NCBI GenBank assembly: GCA_000151295.1
Contig: GG745336.1
Location: forward strand, 850,312 to 873,469
DNA: 23,158 nt
Reading direction: 5' to 3'
Source of the DNA: Allomyces macrogynus ATCC 38327
Lineage: Eukaryota > Blastocladiomycota > Blastocladiomycetes > Blastocladiales > Blastocladiaceae
Shown here in pieces: positions 8,596-17,139 of the stretch (positions are counted from its first letter, which is position 1; the number at the start of each line of letters is the position of its first letter). A model generated the notes under the pieces. It searched no databases and was not told the origin of the DNA. It worked only from the letters and a program-made list of their open reading frames with translations. The position numbers were made by a program, and so were the translations under genes.

Positions 8596-11500
8596 ATGTT
8601 CAGCAAATCTGGAGAATTAAGAAGTAGCGCTCCTGGCCGACGAGTTCCAAAAAACAACGACCATGACAACGATATTGAGGGCAACGACGGAAACTGGTTG
8701 GCGCGACCCCTCCTTGCACGAACAGCTCGACACGCGCTAAGAACCTGCAGTCGGAAGCCAAGAACCTGTCATTTCGGCAGCCCTGCACTTTGTCGAGGAA
8801 GTGGTCACGGAATGCCTGGGTCTGCTCAGCGCAAGCATCGGCGCCAAACGAGGGGAGGAGTGTCGCGGTGGGCACAAATATTGTCGTGTCTGCTTCTGAT
8901 CATTTGCGCGATATCGCCATGCTCGACATCACCACCGGGCACGCCGGTCTTTGCGGGTGCTTGGGTATGATCGCTGGTTCGCGTGCAGTGGCCACGATGG
9001 CGTTCTCGAATGAGTGTGCTGATGGTGTTCCCATCGCATTTGCTGGCGTCCAGTTTGGTCGTGGGTGTGCCTGGATCACGGCAGTAGGACACGTCGACCG
9101 TTCAGGTCGTTATGCAGCCGATTCTGTCACACCGCGACAACGATGCGTTTTTCACCAATTTTTCTCGCCTTGTCGATGCGTGGTCCAGCCAAACTGGCAT
9201 TTCGCTCAGCGTTTGGTGGCCGGAGACGGTGCTCCCTTGTTGGCATCAGCAGCATCGCACGCGGGTTAGTTTCTGACGCGATGATTTGGACAGGCGGCCT
9301 ACTCGAGCGACGACCTGCACCGGTTCCTGACCGTCGTCATTCAGCAGAAGTCGATTGCTTGGGATTTGTGCGTTGCTTTCTGGATTGCTCGGCTTAAAAA
9401 ACTCGAGTTGACGCATGCCCTGCCTCGAATGCAGGATTGGAATGGACCGTCCGTTGATTTGTTTATCACGATTTTCACTTCCTCTGCTCTTCTGAACGTG
9501 GTTCTGTTTCAACGAAAGTAGTCATTTGGCCGGCCGCATTTGCGCGACCGCTGCTGCTCCCACTCGACGGCGTGATTTCACCCGCAGCGATCGCACGACA
9601 TGTTCCATCTTCCCTCGAATCTGGAACAGTCAACGGCTCGCTGTATGCGCCGCACCGTACCAGCCAAGTGTGTCCGTTGGGGTTGCTGATCACGTTGTCC
9701 TACTTTTTCACAGGTACTCGCTCCCGCTCTTCAGCGACGGCGGGGCACTCTTCTACCGGAGCGATCTACTCGCCAAGTACGGCTACTTGCAGCCACCAAG
9801 AACGGTGCGTGTCTTCGACGCATTCTCGGCGCGAGGAGCTTGCTGATCGTTCAATTTTCTCTCTTGATAATTGAGTGGGGCCACATGGCGACAATGATCT
9901 CAACAATTCTGGCCGGCGAACGCACCACGAACCCATCGCTCGCGGGATTCATTACGCAGCTGAGCTCGTACGAAGGCCTGACGTGCAACGTCGCCGAATG
10001 GTTTTCTGGCGCCAACCTGACCATGTTCCTCGACGCCTCGTCGAGACTGACACTCGACTCGGCACCCGCTCAAGCTCAGGCCGCGGTGTTCTTTCCCGAT
10101 TCCGTCGCTGGATACAGCAAGGGCTCATCCCGGCGGGCTCGATTTACGCGTTTCGCGAAGTCGAGACGCTCAACATGTTTGAGAAGGGCAACGCAGTGTT
10201 CATGCGGTTCTGGAGCCGGAAGGGGTTCAATTACCGGACCTCTGGGTTCAATTTGTCATGGGCTATGGCGCCGCTGCCGGGCGAAACGCCCGACTTGGCG
10301 GGGGGCGTCGGTGTTTGGTGCCACCATGGGTCGGCATCAACAAATTCACGCGCAATGTCACGCGAGCGGCTCGCGTCGCCGGAGTTCCTTGTCTGGGTTC
10401 GAGGCGCAGCGGTTGTATGCGACGGCGTTGGGTCTGCGGCCGACGATTCCGGAGCTCTTTCAAGGTACGAGTGCTTGTTGTGTACAATTGGGTGTTTCGT
10501 TGCACTGCCCATCACCCCCTTTCGTGCGCGGTCGTCTAGATCCAGAGGTGAATCGCGTTCATGACGCGGCGTTTCTCAACTCGACCAGGGTTTGTGCTTA
10601 CCACTTTTGCTTTGCATTCCGTCATTCGCTTTTCTCCACCGCTTATCTGTCTGACAGCTCTCCCTTTTTTTTGCTCCAATCCAGATTGCGAACCGACCGT
10701 CAACATCCTGTAAGGACCAGTATCCGGCCATTTCGGAATTCATTTACGCAGGCGTGAACATGGTTCTCGGCGGGTTCGCTGACGCGGCCACCTCGGTCGC
10801 GTCCATCAACAAGCTGATCGCCGACTTGCTCGGCATCGACCATTACGGCGCGCCGCAAAACACTCAATGGAGCGACCCACCTTCGATCGTTGTCGCGGCC
10901 TTTGTCACGTTTCTTGTCGCGACCATTGTGTTCTTGGCGATTCGGCTCTTTTCCATTCGCGACGCTGCCGCTGCTCGCCGGGTTCCTACCGAGTTTCTTG
11001 TCGGCGTGCTGATTGGTTCGATGCTCGGGTCGCTCGTGCCACTGATGTACATTGGCACCCCGACCCCGGCCACTTGCAAGTTGCGCGTGGTTCTGATCGG
11101 GCTCGGCTTCACGTTCCTGACGAGCTGTATGGCCGCGCAGGATTTCCGCATCTACCTGATTGTCTCGAGCCCGCTGCGTCGCGTCGTGGCCGACGTGAAC
11201 CGCATATTGTGGCAATCGCTCGTGGCCGTTTGGGTGATTGAGGCGATATTGCTTGGGTTTTGGCTCGGGTTCGATCCGCTCGCGCCCGTCGACGTGAAGG
11301 TCGACAATTCGTGGCGATACACTGGGTGTGCGTCGACGAGCTTCTCGTTCCAGATTGCCATGTACTCAGCGCAGTGTCTTCTGTGCTCGATTCTCGTGGG
11401 GCTCTGTGTGTGGCTTGCCGTACGCAATCGCAACGTTTCACCCAAGGCCAACACGTCGGGTGCAGCCATGTCGCGCGTTTCGTACTTGATTTTCGTGGTT

Positions 11501-12327
11501 GCCGGTGCCGCGGTACGACTCCACCCCATTTCTCTCGTCGCACGCGCACATGTTGCTGACTCATTGGATCCCCCATAGATTATTCTCCTCTCGGTACTCC
11601 ATGTCGGCCCCGTCCCGCAAATGCTCACAACGACCGCCGCCGTGGCCCTCGTCGTCGTGAGCGTCCTGTGGGCGTACCTGATCGTGCAGTTGCGCGTGAC
11701 CCCCGACACCGAAACGTCGAGCTGGATGGGCACGACGATTGTCGCGTCGGCATCGGTCTCCTCGGACGCGAGCCAGGACAGCTCGGCGGGGGACCTGCCC
11801 AGCCCGCTGCCCGGTGCTTTGCACGAATCCAGGCTGGCCGTGCGGTTCGCGCGCTCCGAGCGTGCCCTGCAGCTCGCGCCGTGGCTCACGGGGGTCGCGG
11901 TCGTGTATGTGGCGGATGCGCGGATCTTGATCGTGCGCTCGGTACGTTGACGTGACTCGACGACGATGGATCCACCGAACGGCATTTTCCTGACCTCTCA
12001 TTGATTGCGACTCAATAGCAACCTCACGGACTCATTCTCAGCCTCCGCAAACTCGTCTCCGTGTCGGAATCAAGCAGAGCAACTCGCTCGTTCACGGCCA
12101 CGTTTACCGCAGGCACTCTCGAGGTCTGGACAAGAACCGAGACGGAGCTCAAGGACTGGCACACGCGGCTCGCGAATGCCGTGCCGGTCGGCGACCAGTC
12201 GACCATGAACGAACCGGGTGGGCGCGGAACTTTCGGTTCGCGCGGGGCGCGCGGTGCTCAGTTAACCATGTCGGTGCAGGTCGCGACGAGTATCGAGGGG
12301 CCGAGAGCAAGGGTCATGTCGGACTGA
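8596..12327 (+). pseudogene. Receptor copy R3: 7TM and PH-like parts intact, main SBP exon frame-disrupted
   Basis: Exons by comparison: 8596-8964, 9088-9228, 9294-9367, micro-exon 9435-9448, 9522-9642, 9714-9804, 9876-10464, 10540-10589, 10685-11512, 11579-11941, 12019-12327. All lengths match the family except the main SBP exon (589 nt, not 583). Within it the homologous reading frame changes five times: a loss near 10083-10095, then gains near 10300-10305, 10328-10330, 10381 and 10395. Four of these abut G runs. The rest is well preserved: WSSQTGISLSVWWPE, micro-exon IGMD, IWPAAFARPLLLPLD, LFYRSDLLAKYG, a full 276-codon 7TM exon and the EDWHTRL-type PH-like end. Net length is a multiple of three. 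It is either a pseudogene inactivated in the SBP or a badly sequenced exon of a live gene. The inner ATG at 8812 is an alternative start before SRWAQILSCLLLIICAI. Confidence 0.65.
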
Positions 12328-12372
12328 TTTGGCGTGCGGTTGAGGATGCTGGATGAGTGTGGGTGGGGACTT

Positions 12373-12393
12373 GACTTGAATGGGTGGAGAGTG
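12373..12393 (+). promoter_or_regulatory. Conserved 3' flank motif, R3 copy
   Basis: GACTTGAATGGGTGG plus GAGAGTG lies 46 nt after the R3 stop, almost identical to the R2 copy. Confidence 0.45.
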
Positions 12394-12562
12394 TTGCACT
12401 GACGATAAGCACATTGAGTTGGGGGTCCGAAACGTTGAAGGCTGCGATAGTCAGGTTTATTGCATATCTCGGGCGTTTTGTGCGAAACGGCCCAACGCAA
12501 GAACTCCTGCCAAATACCAAAAAGGCAATGACCAAGATCAACTCAAACACAACGTTGTGTGT

Positions 12563-12896
12563 TCAAGAGAAATCCAACAGCAGCTGCGGCAGCACCATTT
12601 CAAGGTCGGCAATCTGGATCTCCGGCTCACCCTCCAGGGCGACATTGTGATGCGACCGCCGCGACCGCGTCACGCACGCAGCAGCGCTGCGGTGGAGTGC
12701 CTCGAGCGTGAACAGCCGCGTCAGCTGCACAGCCAAGTCGAGCGCCTCCTTGTTCACTACGTGGAGGACAGGATGAGGTGACTTGCGTTTCGACTTCGTT
12801 GTGACAGAGTCGTCCGTTCATACTTTTGAGGCTCGGGTCGGTCCATTGCCCCTTGAAGACCTCGAGGAGTGTTTCCTGTGAAACAAGAGAGGGCAT
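12563..12896 (-). CDS. CENP-X / MHF2 histone-fold protein
   Basis: CENP-X pairs with CENP-S in the kinetochore CENP-T-W-S-X complex and, as MHF, with FANCM at stalled forks. Two exons are supported: 12896-12824 (MPSLVSQETLLEVFKGQW...) and 12756-12563, joined over a 67-nt GT..AG intron. The joined frame gives 88 codons plus stop, close to the ~80 residues usual for the family. Recognition rests on the histone-fold pattern (KEALDLAVQLTRLFTLEALHR) and the near-invariant C-terminal end LEMVLPQLLLDF. The start is uncertain: CTTGTTTCACAG right after the ATG at 12896 is itself a good splice acceptor, so an upstream first exon (ATG near 12987, MSSKDSVPRPVRTL) is possible. The gene is inserted antisense between receptor copies R3 and R4. 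Confidence 0.82.
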
Positions 12897-13263
12897 TTTG
12901 TGTCATCAGTTTGGTCAAATTTACCGAATCAGCAGTTTCGACACAAGAGTACGCACTGGCCGCGGAACGCTGTCCTTGGACGACATGTTGACCGACGGGC
13001 AATCGCGTAAGAGGATGCACTTGATGAAGCCCCGCAAACTTGAAGGTGCTTTTGCAGAATGTTGGGCAATGGGAGTGTGCACGGAAGGCCGGTCGTGCGG
13101 TTGTCCGGCAAAGTGCAGCATCGTCGTGCGCCTTTGTCCAACAATGTTAACGCGACCACCTGATGGATCGCGACACCGCGCTTGCCTTGACAAATCTGAT
13201 CGTGTCGACACCTTTACTCTTAAGATCACGACCGTTGTCAACACTTCGTTCCAACTTGACGCA
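12897..13263. other. Region between CENP-X and R4
   Basis: This shared upstream region serves CENP-X (minus) and R4 (plus). It contains the R4 copy of the upstream motif (13151-13167) and possibly a non-coding or short first exon of CENP-X around 12930-12990. Plus-strand frames are open but show no recognisable protein. Confidence 0.45.
13151..13167 (+). promoter_or_regulatory. Array-conserved upstream motif, R4 copy
   Basis: CGCGACCACCTGATGGA lies 113 nt before the ATG of R4. It is diverged at three positions from the R2 copy but keeps the CACCTGATG core. Confidence 0.4.
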
Positions 13264-16200
13264 ATGTTCAGCGAAAAACCATGGAGGACTCTTGTGAGCC
13301 CGCCTCCGTTCGTGACCACCAGCTCCGTCGACTCGTGCTTGGCAACAACAGCCTCCACCATTGTTGCGCCAACAGTTCCCTTTGACAATATGGCGTCCGA
13401 CCTTGCCGACGTGGCTATGCCTCCAGCTGCTTCATTTTGCGAGCGATTTGGTTGCGTCTTGACGAGCCCGTGCCAGCGGCGAAAGTATCAGCGTCGGCGC
13501 TCAACACGATCATTCACGATGATTATTTCGTTGCTGTTCCTGCTGCTCGTATGGCCCCCACCACTCGCCGTGGGGCCAATCTTGGCTGCAGGCGCAGTGG
13601 TATGCAAGGCGGCCTTTTCGACGCACATCTTTGGAAAGCACGGTGCTCATCATGCACCGCGCAATTATATTTGCTTTCTCCGCACCGCACAACCGGTCGC
13701 GCATGGATCATGGTAGTAGGACGAGACGTTTGTCCAGGTCATCATGCAACCGCTCGTGTCGGTATTCGAGAACCTCGATTTCATTCTCAACTATACTGCC
13801 ATGGTCAACGCTTGGTCCGGTCGGACGGGCATCCCCGTGGTGGTCTTGTGGCCGGAAAAGGTGCCGTGCCGTTGTCGGTGAGGCCATCGGCATTTTCGCA
13901 ACGTGCTCACGCTCACGAGCAACCTGTTCGCGCAATGCTTTCCAGTCCATCTTCACCACGAATGACTTGAGCGGCATGATCACCATCATGGCGCAGCAAC
14001 ATTCGAAAACGTGGGACTTAATTGGGATGGACAGTATGTTTGACGGAACCATGAGTGGTTGTGCCGAATGACGTGCATCTTGACGTTGTATCTTGTCTCC
14101 CCTCAGATATTTGGCCCGCAGTCTTCGCCGAGCCACTGCTCCACCCGCTCGACGGCGTCATGTCGTCCGCGTCGATTGCGCGACACGCACCGTCTTCTCT
14201 CGACGCAGGGACGGTCAACGACACGCTGTTCGTTGCACATCCCCGCATCACTCGTCGATGACGATCCGGGCGCTCACTTGACCCATCACAGATACGCGGT
14301 CCCGCTGTACAGTGACGGCGGTGCACTCTTTTATCGGAGCGACTTGCTCACCAAGTACGGTTTTGCGCAACCGCCAACAACGGTACGTGTCCAGTTTGCC
14401 ACATTCTCAGAGGCTCGACGAGTTTGACTGATCGATCGTTCTCGTCGCTCATTTAGTGGGACCACATGGAGCTGATGCTCTCAACGATTCTCGCAGGCGA
14501 GCGCACCACGAACCCCTCGCTCACTGGCTTCATCACGCAGCTGAGCTCCTACGAAGGGTTGACGTGCAACGTTGCCGAGTGGCTCGCTAGCGCCAACTTG
14601 ACCATGTTCCTCAACTCGACGTCGGAATTGTCCATCACCTCGCCGGCCGCGCAGGCCACGGCCGCGGGCCTGCTTAGCCGTTTCCGGCGGTGGATTGATC
14701 TGGGCCTCATCCCACCCGCCTCACTGCTCTACCGCGAGTCCGAGTCGAGCAACGCCTTCATGCAAGGGAAAACCGTGTTCATGCGCATTTGGAGCCGGTA
14801 TGCTACGTTTCTCCGGTCCAGAGGCGTCAATTTTACGTGGGGTGTCGCGCCGTTGCCGGGCGAGTCTGAGGACCTGGTAGGGGCGTCGACGTTTGGTGCC
14901 GCGCTGCTCGGGATCAACAAATATACGGCCAACGTCACGCGGGCCGCGCTCGTGGCCGAATTCTTGTCGGGGATCGAGTCGCAGCGGATGTTTACGACAG
15001 CGTTTGGCCTTCGACCGACGATTCCCGAACTGTACCAAGGTACGTTGCTAGCGCGGTTGCGTCACATGGATCCGAACATGCCCTTTCTGACGTGAATTGC
15101 TTGACGGCCCAGATCCTGACGTGAACCGCATTTACGACTCGGCGTTGCTCAGCTCCACCCGGGTACGCTTGATTATGGTTATTTGTCGTGGCGCATTGAT
15201 TTCCGCTGACTAGTACTATTGTCTGCAGATTACGAACCGACCAGCTTCATTCTGCAACGACCACTACCTGACGGTATCGGATGTGATCTATTCGCGCGTG
15301 AACCAGGTCCTCGCCGGGTTTGCCGACGCGCAATCGACCATTGCCTCCATCAACATTGCAATTGCCGACCTGCTCGGAATCGACCACTTTGGGTCCCCGC
15401 AGAACCTGCCGTGGTACACGCTCCCGTCGATTGTCGTCGAGACCATTGTCGCCGTTCTCGTCGCCATTATCCTCGTTCTCGCCGTGCTTCTCGTCCACCA
15501 CCGTGACGCGGCATCGGCGCGGCGCGTCCCGACCGAGTTTCTCGTGGGCGTGTTGGTGGGATCCATGCTCGGCGCGTTGGCACCTTTGACTTATGTCGGC
15601 ACGCCGACCCTACTGATGTGCGAGATGCGGGTGATTTTGCTGGGCTTCGGGTTCACGATCACGGCGAGCTGCATGGCCGCGCAAGACTTTCGCGTCTACC
15701 TGATCGTGTCGAGCCCGTTGCGTCGTGTGGCCTCTGACGTGAACCGCATCCTGTGGCAGTCACTCATCGCGGCGTGGGTCCTCGAGGGTGCGCTCGTCGG
15801 TCTTTGGCTTGGCCTCGATCCACTCGTGCCCGTCGACGTTAAGGTCGACCACACGTGGCGGTATACGAACTGTGCATCCAAATCGTATGCGTTTCAGGTC
15901 GCGATGCTCACGGCGCAGACATTCTTGTGTTGCTGTTTGATCGGGATCTGCATCTGGCTGGCTGTGCGCAATCGCGGCGTCTCGCCAAAGGCTAACACGT
16001 CGGGCGAAGCCATGTCGCTCGCGTCCTACTTGATTGCGGTCGGCGCGGGTGGAACGGTCCGGAATTCGACGCTTCCTCGTGTCCTGATGCAACAATTGAC
16101 TCCCCGTCCTCTCTAGCTAATCATTCTCTGCGTCACCAACCCCGGTCCGCTCCCGCAAATGCTCGTCATGGCCACCGCCGTGGCTTTTGTTGTGCTAAGC

Positions 16201-16908
16201 GTTCTGTGGGCGTACCTCGTAATGCAACTGCGCGGGTCGCACACGGTCGAGGACTCGAGCTGGATGGGGACCACGATCCACGCGTCATCGAGCGTGCTTT
16301 CCGCAGGGCTCGATTCGTCCACAGGCGACTTGTCCGGACTGCATGGTACAAGACCGGCCATTCACGTGACGACACTATCAGTTCGGTTTGCCCGATCCGA
16401 GCGCGCTCTCCACCTGTCGCCGTGGATTGCAGGCGTCGCCGTCGCGCACATGTCGGAAGCGCATATTCTCGTCGTGCGAATGGTGCGGTTGTTTTTTACG
16501 CCCTGCGCGCCGCCATTCTCAAATCATCCAACGCATTCTGACTCTTCATTACATTCTCCATAGCCACCGCAAGGCCTCATCCTCTCCCTACGCAAAATCG
16601 CATCCGTGTCGTCGTGCTGCCCCGGCACCTTCTCGTTCACGGCCACATTTGCCGCGGGCCTGCTCGAGGTGTACACGCGATCCGAGGCCGACCTCAAGGA
16701 GTGGCACGAGAGGCTCGCGCACGCGGCCGCCGCGTCCAACCCGACGGCCACCGCATCGCCGAATTTATTAGGGCAACAAAACGGCACACCAGCCGCGGCG
16801 CGCGGTGGTGTTCCAGCGACCGATTTGCTCGCGAACACGACGCTGTCGATGCAGGTCGCGACCGCGTTTGAGCAGCCACCGACCTGCGTCCGCAGCTTGT
16901 CGGACTGA
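13264..16908 (+). CDS. Receptor copy R4: intact SBP-class C GPCR-PH-like receptor
   Basis: Ten exons: 13264-13599, 13720-13860, 13946-14033, 14107-14227, 14292-14382, 14457-15039, 15113-15162, 15229-16056, 16117-16482, 16564-16908. All are GT..AG, phases agree, and the sum is 982 codons plus stop. A poorly conserved N-terminal extension comes first; a hydrophobic segment starts at Met86 (MIISLLFLLLVW; ATG 13519 is the alternative start). The SBP (about 113-520) shows WSGRTGIPV, IWPAVFAEPL, LFYRSDLLTKYG, YEGLTCNVAEW, GINKYTANVTRAALVAEF and RPTIPELY, as in bacterial trehalose/maltose-binding proteins. 7TM: TM1 ~536-560, TM2 572-594, TM3 601-630, TM4 646-668, TM5 691-716, TM6 ~732-752, TM7 ~757-784. 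Cys601 (TM3) and Cys685 (ECL2) would form the class C disulphide. The PH-like region (~834-923) ends in a helix with KEWHERL; a polar tail follows. Inferred role: plasma-membrane sugar/solute receptor signalling through G proteins. Unlike R1-R3 it lacks the intron before IGMD. Confidence 0.88.
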
Positions 16909-16942
16909 ACAGGTTGGGGAGTGTGATGAGTGAATGCGTCGG

Positions 16943-16960
16943 GCGACTAGGGCGGGTGGA
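16943..16960 (+). promoter_or_regulatory. Diverged 3' flank motif, R4 copy
   Basis: GCGACTAGGGCGGGTGGA lies 35 nt after the R4 stop and keeps the GACT...GGGTGGA frame of the motif found after R1-R3. The match is weaker. Confidence 0.3.
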
Positions 16961-17139
16961 ATATAGGGATGAACTGAGAATACCGATTCTGGGGACGATT
17001 TTTGATTCGATTGGCTTCTGGAAACGCGTCTCTGATTAACATTCACCCAACAGGGATAGGAAATCCTCGAATGCCCACAAGCAAGACCGCCGCACCAAGG
17101 AAAAACAACAATCATGGCAAAAAGATTGTCCTCTGCCCA

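Noticed and set aside
8600..8875. Minus-strand 91-codon frame resembling a small protein
   Set aside because: Lies antisense to R3 exon 1, has no counterpart in the other intergenic regions and no recognisable motif.
11152..11985. 277-codon minus-strand open frame over R3
   Set aside because: Antisense of conserved 7TM/TM7 exons; sense frame is clearly the coding one.
13720..13745. A 25-nt intron just before V-I-M-Q-P in the receptors
   Set aside because: First suspected from GTAGTAGGAC...CCAG, but too short and needs a GC donor in R1 and R3. A longer intron from GTACGN/GTATGN to TAG|GAC keeps the phase in all four copies and adds the first SBP strand.
1370..16908. Bacterial ABC transporter operon
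   Set aside because: The SBP part looks bacterial, but it is split by spliceosomal introns, fused in frame to a 7TM domain, and no permease or ATPase genes accompany it.
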